Numbered from the stretch's first letter, positions 1 to 6,006 are shown. The stretch is 8,224 nt of DNA from Methanobacteriaceae archaeon (GCA_011620845.1 WOYJ01000148.1:1-8224), one strand, 5' to 3'. Program-made: numbers and translations. The notes: generated by a model not told the origin, from the sequence alone.

Positions 1-114
1 GTTATAAATAGTAAATTAATAATTCTGCTTTTCTCACAGTATTCTGGGCTTTATTCTTTAAGGTTCAATGACATGTTTCAATCCTAATTCTTTCCTGATT
101 TTTCTAATCTTCAT
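1..114 (-). pseudogene. Decayed paralogue of the 44-residue protein encoded at 1605-1739 (cut by window edge)
   Basis: Read on the minus strand from an ATG at 114-112, the frame gives a basic start with KIRKELGLK and VIEP, meets a stop (TAA), then continues with IKP and, after a one-base shift, an EY-like and EKS-like stretch. This follows the intact 44-residue protein at 1605-1739 step by step (KKLREEFGLNQIL, then KPEDIKPEY, then GKTA), and the two DNA sequences are clearly alike over about 90 bases. A TATATAG element also lies upstream of both starts. The copy is broken by at least two stops and an indel and runs off the left edge. Function is unknown; it is an orphan remnant. Its homology to the 44-residue gene is well supported. 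Confidence 0.6.
2..14 (+). repeat. Solitary copy of part of the vapBC promoter block
   Basis: The 13 bases TTATAAATAGTAA are identical to the core of the blocks at 4510-4522 and 6010-6022 in front of the two vapBC operons. No antitoxin or toxin reading frame follows here, only the decayed minus-strand gene. It may be a relic of a lost module or a chance AT-rich match. Confidence 0.35.
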
Positions 115-132
115 CAGTAATACCACATGAAC

Positions 133-140
133 TATATAAT
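133..140. promoter_or_regulatory. TATA box, probably bidirectional
   Basis: TATATAAT is placed to serve the plus-strand OB-fold gene (predicted transcript start near 160-165, short leader carrying AGGAG) and, read on the minus strand, the decayed small gene (start at 114, about 23 bases from the box centre, so leaderless). Placement by archaeal TATA-to-start spacing is inference. Confidence 0.4.
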
Positions 141-171
141 GATGATATGGTTAAAGAGTAAGTATAATATT

Positions 172-176
172 AGGAG
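172..176 (+). promoter_or_regulatory. Ribosome binding site AGGAG
   Basis: AGGAG lies 8 bases before the ATG at 185 and fixes that start for the OB-fold-like gene. It is the clearest Shine-Dalgarno site in the window. Confidence 0.65.
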
Positions 177-184
177 TCATAAAA

Positions 185-505
185 ATGACCGATTGGATTG
201 AAGTTTCAAGTGATGATGAAGAGAAGGAACAGGTTAAGATGTGGGAGCCGGATGCAATAGGGGAGTCTATTCAGGGTAAATATTTAGATAAAGAGGAGGG
301 TGTTGGTCAGTTTAAAAGTAATCTTTACACCATTAAAACCCAGAAAGGGGAGGAAATAAAGTTCTGGGGGTCTACGGTGTTGGATAATTTACTGGAGAAG
401 GTGCCACTTTCTTGTGAAGTTAAAATTATTTTTCAGGGTAAAAAACCGTCGAAAGCTGGGAAGAATCCCTGGAAGGATTATAAGGTGATGTATAAAAAGG
501 ATTGA
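185..505 (+). CDS. Small acidic OB-fold-like protein (putative nucleic-acid-binding)
   Basis: This 106-residue protein has an acidic, probably flexible N-terminus (residues 1-25, with W4 and W20) followed by a region that reads as short beta strands: GESIQGKYL (26-34), SNLYTIKT (45-52), the FWGSTVLDNLL stretch (60-70), CEVKIIFQGK (77-86) and KDYKVMY (97-103). Small proteins with this order, in particular the W-G-S/T-T-V-L-D motif before a short strand and a final Y/K-D-Y/F-K-V strand, occur in bacteriophages and mobile regions as OB-fold proteins, often near replication genes. That family link is from memory, and the nucleic-acid role is inferred. The start is fixed by AGGAG 8 bases upstream and a TATA box at 133. 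The gene stands alone, with no phage genes nearby. A single-stranded DNA-binding role is plausible but unproven. Confidence 0.6.
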   Translation: MTDWIEVSSDDEEKEQVKMWEPDAIGESIQGKYLDKEEGVGQFKSNLYTIKTQKGEEIKFWGSTVLDNLLEKVPLSCEVKIIFQGKKPSKAGKNPWKDYKVMYKKD

Positions 506-510
506 TTTTG

Positions 511-527
511 AATAGAAGTCTATTTTT
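511..527 (+). terminator. Weak hairpin with T-run after the OB-fold gene
   Basis: AATAG, a 4-base loop and CTATT, followed directly by more T, lie 6 bases after the stop codon. The stem is only 5 bp, but the T-run suits archaeal termination. Confidence 0.35.
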
Positions 528-647
528 AGTCTAAGATCCTTTCATTATATTTAGAGAACTAATATCAGGGAATGGCCCCGTGAGAATATTTTGGAATCCA
601 AACATTAATTTTATAGGGCCCAATTTAATATTTAATTTTCAGTTAAA

Positions 648-1037
648 TCAACTGTAAACACTCCTGGAAACCCTGTATTCCCACCTGTATCCGCAGTATC
701 GGCATTTTGATTGGACTACCCATTCGTCTGTGCTGGTGTCTACTTCAGTATCTGCTAATTGTGCTATGTTGTTTGATCCGCAGTTTGGACAGTTTGGGGT
801 GTTTGAGGTAATCCTGTATGACACATCGTTGTGTGGCTGTTCCTTTGAGGCGTTATCAGTATCACTATTACTATCGCTTTGGCTGCTATTGTTAACTGTA
901 ACGTTGGTTTGATTGGCTACTGATGTATCGTTTTTATCCGGCTGGTTTCCGTATAAAATATATCCCCCGGCAAATCCCAGTACAACTACTAATATTACTA
1001 TTAAAACAATCAAAATCGTTGTTCTTTTATCCAACAT
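648..1037 (-). CDS. Membrane-anchored zinc-ribbon protein with Asn/Ser/Thr-rich linker
   Basis: The 129-residue protein has three parts. Residues 7-29 form one strongly hydrophobic helix after a short basic N-terminus (D3-K4-R5), so the rest is probably outside the cell. Residues 30-75 are a low-complexity linker rich in N, S, T and D with several N-x-S/T sequons (NDT, NQT, NVT, NAS), possible sites for archaeal N-glycosylation. Residues 83-120 hold a zinc ribbon with CPNC (C83, C86) and CRYC (C112, C115), then GYRWEYRV. Proteins of this plan are common in Methanobacteriales but, as far as I know, have no assigned function. The ATG at 1037 was chosen over an in-frame GTG at 1049 because that GTG is part of a GTGAG element 8 bases upstream, which looks like the ribosome binding site. 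The gene is transcribed alone from a TATA box at 1108-1116. Confidence 0.75.
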   Translation of the reverse strand: MLDKRTTILIVLIVILVVVLGFAGGYILYGNQPDKNDTSVANQTNVTVNNSSQSDSNSDTDNASKEQPHNDVSYRITSNTPNCPNCGSNNIAQLADTEVDTSTDEWVVQSKCRYCGYRWEYRVSRSVYS

Positions 1038-1060
1038 ATTATTTCTCACTAATTTTTAAC

Positions 1061-1089
1061 AAAAATAGTTAATGAGCTCTACTATTTTT
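1061..1089 (-). repeat. Inverted repeat at the predicted transcript start of the zinc-ribbon gene
   Basis: AAAAATAGT (1061-1069) and ACTATTTTT (1081-1089) are perfect 9-bp inverted copies separated by 11 bases that include the palindrome GAGCTC. From the TATA box at 1108-1116 the transcript should begin near 1085-1090, so this is either an operator covering the start site or a hairpin in the 5' leader. Confidence 0.5.
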
Positions 1090-1107
1090 GTACAGCAATG
1101 GCCACCT

Positions 1108-1116
1108 ATTTATACT
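1108..1116 (-). promoter_or_regulatory. TATA box of the zinc-ribbon gene
   Basis: On the minus strand this reads GTATAAATA, preceded by an A-rich stretch that could be a BRE. It lies about 75 bases before the ATG at 1037, implying a leader of roughly 50 bases that contains half of the inverted repeat at 1061-1089. Confidence 0.55.
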
Positions 1117-1160
1117 ACTTTTTTAATAAAAAGTAATAATAATATTTTGAGTTAGATGTT

Positions 1161-1608
1161 ATGAGAATTAAATCAACGCACTTCATTGACACTTCCATAC
1201 TGGCTAGTCTTGTGTTCAAAGATCCAGATGAAAAGGAATGTTTAAGTATCTCAGAAGGATACCAAGGGTTTACAAGGGAAAAATAAGTCATTTAGTGTTG
1301 GGGGAACTTTATCTATCACTTCTTGATGGTATATCCGACAATATAAAAAGAACAGGGGCATTTCAAGAAATAAATGCGAACATAGAATCATTAGACTTAT
1401 CATATGTGACTTAAATCTTCCAGACTATATTGGCTGTATTAGGAAGATCCGAGATGCAGATTCTAGAATAGAAATTACAGATACTAAATTACTCGCCGAA
1501 GCATTATGTAGTGATTGCTATTATTTCATCACTGTTGATAACAAGATATTGGACAGTACAAAAATCAACGAATTAATAAAAACAGCACATCCCGGAGATA
1601 CGATCTAA
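1161..1608 (+). pseudogene. PIN-domain toxin-like gene broken by two frameshifts
   Basis: Three successive frames give one PIN-domain protein of about 148 residues. Frame one starts at ATG 1161 with the first acidic residue in FIDTSIL and ends near 1240. Frame two (1241 to about 1407) carries the second in HLVLGELYLS. Frame three (from about 1408 to TAA 1606-1608) carries the third in EITDTKLLAEAL and the fourth in FITVDNKIL. All four metal-binding acids of a PIN RNase are thus readable, so the breaks look recent, or are sequencing errors. Two shifts, one near 1240 and one near 1408, are needed. No AbrB-type antitoxin precedes it, unlike the two vapC genes further right. The protein resembles free-standing archaeal PIN proteins ending in an HPGD-like motif, not the two short VapCs. 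Its stop overlaps the stop of the convergent 44-residue gene. Confidence 0.75.
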
Positions 1609-1739
1609 CCATACTTTTCTCTTAGAGCCCTAATTATCTCTGTAGCAGTTTTACCACGGTATTCTGGTTTTATATCCTCCGGTTTAAGGATTTGGTTCAA
1701 TCCAAATTCTTCCCTGAGTTTCTTTAGTTCTTCATCCAT
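1605..1739 (-). CDS. 44-residue hypothetical protein, candidate orphan antitoxin
   Basis: This small acidic and basic protein starts at the ATG at 1739. It has a helical N-terminus (ELKKLREEFGLNQIL), a central KPEDIKPEYRGKTA segment and a second short helix (TEIIRALREKYG). I do not recognise a named family. The TATTTATATA box at 1764-1773 lies about 25 bases before the chosen ATG, so the mRNA is probably leaderless; an in-frame start further up (1787) would lie before the promoter and is unlikely. The gene ends tail to tail with the broken PIN gene, with TAG 1605-1607 overlapping TAA 1606-1608. Size, charged helical ends and adjacency make an antitoxin-like partner of the PIN protein possible, but the convergent layout is atypical. 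A decayed second copy at 1-114 shows that this family has been duplicated locally. Confidence 0.55.
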   Translation of the reverse strand: MDEELKKLREEFGLNQILKPEDIKPEYRGKTATEIIRALREKYG

Positions 1740-1763
1740 GTTACTAGTTATGATGGTATTTAC

Positions 1764-1773
1764 TATATAAATA
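1764..1773 (-). promoter_or_regulatory. TATA box of the 44-residue gene
   Basis: On the minus strand the site reads TATTTATATA. Its centre is about 28 bases from the ATG at 1739, which suggests leaderless transcription. A similar TATATAG lies before the decayed copy at 1-114. Confidence 0.5.
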
Positions 1774-1944
1774 TCGTTACCATACAAAACGAGTTTGGAA
1801 TAATAATTAAGATAACTACTCCCGATTAAAAAGGCTTAAAAATACTAATATGCTGTTGGATTATTATAAATCTAGTGATAGAACGCTGCATTTCGTTTTT
1901 ATCTTTCCTATGACCTGTCTTCCATTGAATATTATCTCTCTTCA

Positions 1945-2764
1945 CTACCTTTCCTTCTCAGACACCGTTTCATCAAGGAATCGTATCGCTACCTCGGCCA
2001 ACCTGGGATCGGTGCCCATGGCGTAGTGTGTAAGGCCGGGAAGGATGGCGAGTTGTGAGTTGGGTCTTCCTGAACCATCCCCACCTCCGTCTTTTTTGCC
2101 GCCACCCAGGAGGCCAAACATCTTCACTGCATGTGCCGGTGGGAATATATCGGCATCTCCGGCAACGATGAGTACCTGTGCTTTGATGCCGGTTATTTGC
2201 TCTGAGTAATCGAAGTCTTTCTTCATCAGTTTCCCCATCTTTTCAAGGAGTCTGGGGAAATCCTCCGGTTTCGGGGCAATGCTGGTGTACAACTGATACA
2301 TCGGTGTTTGCTTCATTCCTTCGGCTGCTGCTGCATTGACCTGACCCTGTTGCATGAGTATGTCCGGATAATGTATCACGCCTGAATGGATTCGAGGCCA
2401 GGATGAGTCTATCGGTAACTTCTGGATGTCGTATCGTTGTTTGAATGGCGACGTTACCGCCAGGTGAATAACCCATAACATCGCATTGCCCGTAGCCGAG
2501 GTACTTGATAAAAGCTGCGATATCGTCCGCCATCAACTGGTGGCTGAGAGGACGATTGATGTCAGGTGTACGTTCATGCGGCCTGTAAATCGACCGCTAT
2601 GACTTTTCGTCCTTTAGCGAGGGCAGGGAGGTTCTCTCCAAAATCTCTATAGCCCCGAGGCCACCGTGCAGGAGGATGAGCGGTTTACCTTCGCCGTGGA
2701 TTTCGCAGTAGAGCTTAATTCCGTTAACGTCGGCATATTTGCCCAGTTGGGTTACCATAACCAT
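1945..2764 (-). pseudogene. Alpha/beta hydrolase gene with three frameshift lesions
   Basis: The full span would encode about 270 residues, the usual length of this family. From ATG 2764 (or 2758) the frame reads VNGIKLYCEIHGEGKPLILLHGG, the first strand and oxyanion HGG loop. A missing base near 2640 shifts it, and the frame then reads GENLPALAKGRKVIAVDLQA in the alternative phase. An extra base near 2578 restores the original frame, which carries the nucleophile elbow VMGYSPGG. A further indel near 2370-2376 moves the frame, and the last segment (2481-1945) holds the acid loop VAGDADIF and the histidine loop PGLTHY. Nucleophile, acid and histidine are all readable, but no single frame joins them. 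The gene is GC-richer than its surroundings (32 of 60 bases at 2041-2100, against 12 of 60 at 6481-6540), which suggests recent transfer. The substrate is unknown. Confidence 0.85.
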
Positions 2765-2781
2765 TATTTTATTGTTTACGG

Positions 2782-2791
2782 ATTATAAAAT
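2782..2791 (-). promoter_or_regulatory. TATA box of the hydrolase pseudogene
   Basis: On the minus strand this reads ATTTTATAAT, with its centre 22-28 bases before the two possible ATGs (2764 and 2758). No Shine-Dalgarno site is seen, so leaderless translation is likely. Confidence 0.45.
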
Positions 2792-2820
2792 TTTTTGTTT
2801 TGATCTGGAAACGAGTTGTT

Positions 2821-2844
2821 CGCATTTTGTAAACTAAAAATGCG
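2821..2844. repeat. 8-bp inverted repeat upstream of the hydrolase promoter
   Basis: CGCATTTT (2821-2828) and AAAATGCG (2837-2844) are perfect inverted copies with an 8-base spacer, lying 30 bases upstream of the hydrolase TATA box. The position would suit an activator or repressor site. Confidence 0.4.
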
Positions 2845-3040
2845 GATTAAGAAAAATGCACAAAGTCATTTACAAAATAACAATGCCATACATATTAGCT
2901 TTCAAAATGATCTTGATAGAGTACTAAGTAAACTGTGGAAAGGATAAAAATTACTTGCAAGCGTTCGTTTTATCAATAGAATAAATTTTTATAATGAACC
3001 CTCTGGGTATAGTTAACCATGATGTCGTAATATGTTAGTT

Positions 3041-3081
3041 TCCCGACAAAATGTCGGGAAAATGTCGGGAAAATGTCGGGA
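3041..3081. repeat. Three 11-bp tandem repeats with hairpin partner, 3' of the AlbA_2 gene
   Basis: The unit AAAATGTCGGG occurs three times without change (3048-3058, 3059-3069, 3070-3080). TCCCGACA (3041-3048) is the exact inverse of TGTCGGGA in each unit, so one arm can pair with any of three, giving 8-bp stems with loops of 3, 14 or 25 bases. The array starts about 11 bases after the stop of the minus-strand AlbA_2 gene. Eleven bases are not a multiple of three, so each unit would read differently as protein, but they match about one helical turn. Roles could be a 3' end structure, a terminator or a protein-binding array. Confidence 0.75.
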
Positions 3082-3091
3082 ATAATTATGA

Positions 3092-4429
3092 TCAAATAAC
3101 TTTCTCATAACGAATATTTTTAGATCCTCCCGCTTTAACCAGCAACCTTCTTTCAATCAAAAAGTTTAAATCCCTTTGAAGTGTTCTTTCACTAACATTT
3201 GGGGCAATTCTACAATATTCATCGATTTTAATACTTCCTTTCTTCATCACATACATCATAACACTTATTTGTCTTTCATTGAGACCATGTTCCTTGAAAT
3301 AATTCTTATCATAAACTGTTTTCCCTATATAAACTGAAAAACCTCCCATTTCTTCTTTAAAAACTGGTTCAACCCTATTTGCTTTTCTCATCGAATCAAC
3401 AATACGTTTTATTCCAGTTCCATATTCTTCAACAAGTCCGGACAAATAGAATATTTTGGAAATTAGAGGGTTTCGAGCTACAGATCGGTGCGATTTTTTT
3501 AATAGTTCTATTGTCATCCCAGCAGGAAGTCCGCCAGCATTGTGAAACCATATATGGTCATCGTACACTCTGATCTGAGTCTGTAGATTATGCAGGTGAT
3601 AATTACGATGCACAATAGCATTTAATAGAATTTCACGGATAGCCTCCAGAGGATAATCCCATACATCCTTACGGGTAAATTCTTCACCAGTAATCTCATA
3701 CCGAACATTGATAAAATTCTTTATGGCTTCTTCAGCATCTACCACTTGATTAAAAAGATTGCCATCAATAAAGCGATCACCAGTGATGGTTATATCATCT
3801 TTAAATCTTCCCACTCTTAAAATGGCATTAGTGAAATGATTTTGGGGATTTTTAGCAAATAAAATATAACCTGCATTGGTTAATTTTCCATCGATTATCA
3901 GTTTAAGTTTCTCAAGGATAAGCATGACATCTTCATCATCCTCTGTTTTTAATCTACCGCTTCTTTCCGCCATCTTCAGAAATCTTTTCACAGTAGATAC
4001 ATCTATTTCCTCCAAATCATAATTTCCGAGCATTGAATCCCAATTAAATTTCTGTAAGAAAAAATTTCTTAGATCATCTTCCTGCATCAGGCGGGTAGTG
4101 CTTCCAACCCTTTGATAATATTTACCCTTATAATGGACTAAATTTCCTTTTTCCACTTTAATCACTAAGATATTCTTGTTTTCACTACTATAACAGTTTA
4201 TTTGAGGGTGCACACCAATATTATTAACAATTTTATCAGTGACAACTCTTAAAATCGGTTCTGAGCAGTCAAATCCGGAGATCTTTTTATCATCAGATAT
4301 TCCCAAGAATAATTTACCTCCTTCAGTATTTACAAATGCAGCCAATGTCTTGTAGGCGGAATCGTTCATTTCTTCCTTGAATTCTATCCGGGTTCCTTCG
4401 TCCATTTTCAGAATATCAGAAATTTCCAT
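3092..4429 (-). CDS. AlbA_2 domain / HATPase_c_4 / winged-helix protein (putative transcriptional regulator)
   Basis: The 445-residue protein is intact. Residues 1-125 are an AlbA_2 (divergent AAA_4, Schlafen-like) domain: RIEFKEE (14-20), GGKLFLGISDD (37-47) and KYYQRVGSTTR (103-113). Residues 260-345 carry a GHKL-type ATPase fold (HATPase_c_4) with EILLNAIVHRNY (266-277, N-box-like), HNAGGLP (296-302) and EEYGTGIKRI (334-343). Residues 383-440 are a winged helix, with NVSERTLQRDLNFL (411-424) as the recognition part. Proteins of this plan are usually annotated as ATP-binding proteins or putative transcriptional regulators, and their real substrate is unsettled. The ATG at 4429 was preferred to 4441 because homologues begin with a MEI/LL-like start before the EFKE motif and because the TATA box at 4451-4460 would start transcription near 4430. 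It is divergent from vapBC 1, so the 120-base gap could hold shared control. Confidence 0.85.
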   Translation of the reverse strand: MEISDILKMDEGTRIEFKEEMNDSAYKTLAAFVNTEGGKLFLGISDDKKISGFDCSEPILRVVTDKIVNNIGVHPQINCYSSENKNILVIKVEKGNLVHYKGKYYQRVGSTTRLMQEDDLRNFFLQKFNWDSMLGNYDLEEIDVSTVKRFLKMAERSGRLKTEDDEDVMLILEKLKLIIDGKLTNAGYILFAKNPQNHFTNAILRVGRFKDDITITGDRFIDGNLFNQVVDAEEAIKNFINVRYEITGEEFTRKDVWDYPLEAIREILLNAIVHRNYHLHNLQTQIRVYDDHIWFHNAGGLPAGMTIELLKKSHRSVARNPLISKIFYLSGLVEEYGTGIKRIVDSMRKANRVEPVFKEEMGGFSVYIGKTVYDKNYFKEHGLNERQISVMMYVMKKGSIKIDEYCRIAPNVSERTLQRDLNFLIERRLLVKAGGSKNIRYEKVI

Positions 4430-4450
4430 TTTCAACACCATGATTCATAT

Positions 4451-4460
4451 TTTATATAAT
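4451..4460 (-). promoter_or_regulatory. TATA box of the AlbA_2 gene
   Basis: The minus strand reads ATTATATAAA. Its centre is about 26 bases from the ATG at 4429 but only about 14 from the ATG at 4441, which supports the shorter protein and a leaderless mRNA. Confidence 0.5.
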
Positions 4461-4506
4461 ATTATTATTACTAATTGAAATAATTATTATAATCAGGGAG
4501 CAAGAT

Positions 4507-4534
4507 AAATTATAAATAGTAAGAAAGTTATAAT
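4507..4534 (+). promoter_or_regulatory. vapBC 1 promoter block (shared with vapBC 2)
   Basis: AAATTATAAATAGTAAGAAA (4507-4526) and TATAAT (4529-4534) are identical to 6007-6026 and 6029-6034, with the same 2-base gap. Two TATA-like elements thus lie about 17 bases apart. One may be the core promoter and the other an operator for the AbrB-type antitoxin; the roles are inferred. Confidence 0.65.
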
Positions 4535-4558
4535 AATTTCAGTGGTTTTATGACTATT

Positions 4559-4798
4559 ATGGCAAAAACGAATATGTATGATAAATATCAAACTGTAATT
4601 CCCAAGGAGATCAGGAAAGAATTAGGCATAAAGGGTACAGATTATTATATAGAATGGTTTTTAGACGAAGATGGGAAATTGGAAGTGGAATTCGTTAAAA
4701 AATTAGATTTTATGGAAATGGGTGGTCGTTATAAAACAGAGGAACCTATAAATTCAGTAGAACTTAAAAAAAAGTTTAAAAAAGGAGAACTTGAATGA
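4559..4798 (+). CDS. vapB: VapB antitoxin, AbrB/SpoVT type (vapBC 1)
   Basis: The antitoxin has 79 residues from ATG 4559, or 82 from ATG 4550. The N-terminal half is the AbrB swapped-hairpin DNA-binding fold: TNMYDKYQTVIPKEIRKELG, then YYIEWFLDEDGKLEVEF. The C-terminal tail (about 47-79, ending ELKKKFKKGELE) would wrap the toxin. Antitoxins of this type bind their own promoter and neutralise the partner PIN RNase. ATG 4559 was chosen because the protein then begins as the second antitoxin does, just before TN-YDK-QT, and because it lies about 27 bases from the centre of the TATAAT at 4529. ATG 4550 also remains possible, with a weak GTGG before it. The stop overlaps the vapC start (ATGA, 4795-4798), so the two are translationally coupled. 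Autoregulation through the block at 4507-4534 is likely. Confidence 0.85.
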   Translation: MAKTNMYDKYQTVIPKEIRKELGIKGTDYYIEWFLDEDGKLEVEFVKKLDFMEMGGRYKTEEPINSVELKKKFKKGELE

Positions 4799-5181
4799 TA
4801 TTTCTCGACAGCTCCTTTTTAATTAGTTTCTTTGCAGAAAAAGATCAATACCATGAAAAAGCCATGAAAATAGCAGGAAAAATTGAAAACAGAGAAAAGG
4901 TAATCTCAAAACTGGTAATAGCAGAAACCATAACCATTATAAGGTTGAAGTTAAAGGCAAAACAGGTACTGGAAATCTACAGTAACTTACCTGAAAATTT
5001 CAGGGTAATTGAAGACCAGAAATACTATAACAATGCAATGAAGGAATTTTTAAAATACAACGGCAACATCAGCTTTTTTGATTCAATGTATCTTTATTTG
5101 ATGAAAAAAGAGAACATAGATGAAATAGTAAGCTTCGATGAAGATTTTGATAACAAAAACGGAATAATTAGAGTACATTGA
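4795..5181 (+). CDS. vapC: VapC toxin, PIN-domain RNase (vapBC 1)
   Basis: The 128-residue PIN protein shows all four expected acidic residues: D5 (MIFLDSSFL), E44 (VIAETIT), D96 (FFDSMYL) and D115 (VSFDEDFD). VapC toxins are metal-dependent endoribonucleases that cut tRNA or rRNA, and the target here cannot be read from the sequence. The length is typical. The gene starts with ATG overlapping the antitoxin stop by 4 bases, so toxin is made only along with antitoxin. It shares the YNGN/FNGD-ISF and FDxDFD patterns with the second VapC, and the pair are distant paralogues. The end is followed by an AT-rich stretch with a T5 run at about 5217, a possible terminator. It appears intact and functional. 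Confidence 0.9.
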   Translation: MIFLDSSFLISFFAEKDQYHEKAMKIAGKIENREKVISKLVIAETITIIRLKLKAKQVLEIYSNLPENFRVIEDQKYYNNAMKEFLKYNGNISFFDSMYLYLMKKENIDEIVSFDEDFDNKNGIIRVH

Positions 5182-5220
5182 ACGCTTAGTTACTTAATGC
5201 AGCTTATTTTGTATTAATTT

Positions 5221-5412
5221 TTGATTAAACATTTTTCAACTGAATTCACGGGGGCTAAACTCAAAGGTGCCTGGCGGATATTAACCGTAGACACCACGCA
5301 TGAGTCCATAAAAGTGGTCAGGGAATATGGTGTAACAGACATAATCGATTACAGAAAAAGGGACTGTTGGTACCCAGGCTATATGTGCATCATAGAAATG
5401 AAAATGTGGTAA
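5221..5412 (+). pseudogene. Fragment of a zinc-type alcohol dehydrogenase (Rossmann part)
   Basis: Within an open frame, residues encoded at 5248-5364 read GAKLKGAWRIL, then ESIKVVREYGVTDIIDYRK. This follows the NAD(P)-binding part of medium-chain zinc alcohol dehydrogenases of the Thermoanaerobacter type, where GAKLRGAGRIIAVG precedes a cofactor-contact loop, and YGATDIVNYK follows. The strand-end glycine is changed (GAW, TVD), and sequence after the YRK is unrelated. The catalytic zinc-site half and the C-terminus are missing, and no start codon precedes the homology naturally. It is a relic of about 40 residues and not a working gene. It overlaps the 3' end of the opposite-strand DUF4143-type fragment. 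Confidence 0.7.
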
Positions 5413-5974
5413 GTGGAATTGTTATGATGTTATTTTTCTTATCTATTTTACTGAATCCATTGGATATAAATATTCCATAGCTTGATCCATAATTTCGGAT
5501 GGACTTTTTAAGCTGCCCGGTTTTTTTCTTATTTAAACCCACCTCGACCGGTATGCTATCGTCCAGATTCCGGAATAAGAGGAAATCTGCCCCTCCCTTT
5601 TCTGTGGGATAGGATATGTTAAGGGGGATGTTATGGGTTTCTTTCCATCTGAAGAAGGTGGATGCTACCAGATTTTCTGCAAGTCCCCCTAGTATTTCAC
5701 GGTTAACTGGATCGTAGTTTCCCAGTTTATAATTCAGGGCTGCGTTAATTGATGGTGAAAGGAAATAGTATTTCCATGGTTTGCGGATCATTTTACCTGG
5801 GCCACCATATGGTTTTACACTGAAAATTAACTGTGTCTTCTCCAGAATGTTCAGGATAGTCCGAATTAAGGTTGGTGAAGCCTTCAATCTCTCTGCTAAT
5901 TTTGAATCAGATGTTCCTCCTGGTTTTTGCATGGAGAGGAATGTGATAACACGTGAAATGGTGCTTCTGGTTTC
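5390..5974 (-). pseudogene. 5'-truncated DUF4143-type protein (ATPase part lost, PD-(D/E)XK-like C-terminus kept)
   Basis: The open frame runs from 5974 down to the TGA at 5390-5392. From the first ATG (5932) it gives 180 residues, but homology-like sequence starts earlier (TRSTISRVITFLS), so the gene has lost its true start. Residues 8-40 form a winged helix (SKLAERLKASPTLIRTILNILEKTQLI). Residues 80-135 hold a nuclease-like set: E86, then GGADFLLF with D116, then IPVEVGLNKK with E130. The usual E-x-K is E-V-G here, with lysines just after. The arrangement is that of the C-terminal half of archaeal AAA ATPases with a DUF4143 domain; the Walker motifs expected about 200 residues upstream are absent. 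The break at 5975 lies only 32 bases before the vapBC 2 promoter block, which suggests it was cut when that module arrived. Confidence 0.7.
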
Positions 5975-6006
5975 TTACCAACTGTAAGGTAGAGACAGAT
6001 TGTAAG

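Larger units (their letters stand above)
2765..3091. other. Gene-free stretch between hydrolase and AlbA_2 genes
   Basis: I see no coding sequence in these 327 bases. They hold the hydrolase promoter (2782-2791), an 8-bp inverted repeat (2821-2844), and an 11-bp tandem repeat with hairpin potential (3041-3081). The remaining part, about 2845-3040, is AT-rich and shows nothing I can name. Confidence 0.6.

Noticed and set aside
730..912. Open frame on the plus strand over the zinc-ribbon gene
   Set aside because: It is antisense to a gene with clear membrane helix and CxxC motifs; its product is low-complexity Leu/Ser/Val without start signals.
2243..2536. 97-residue minus-strand frame as a separate gene
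   Set aside because: It contains the hydrolase nucleophile elbow and lies in line with the flanking parts, so it is one segment of the broken hydrolase.
3048..3080. Short CRISPR array
   Set aside because: Units are 11 bp, directly adjacent, with no spacers and no cas genes nearby.
3379..3573. Plus-strand frame inside the AlbA_2 gene
   Set aside because: It is antisense to an intact domain-rich gene and has no promoter or ribosome site.
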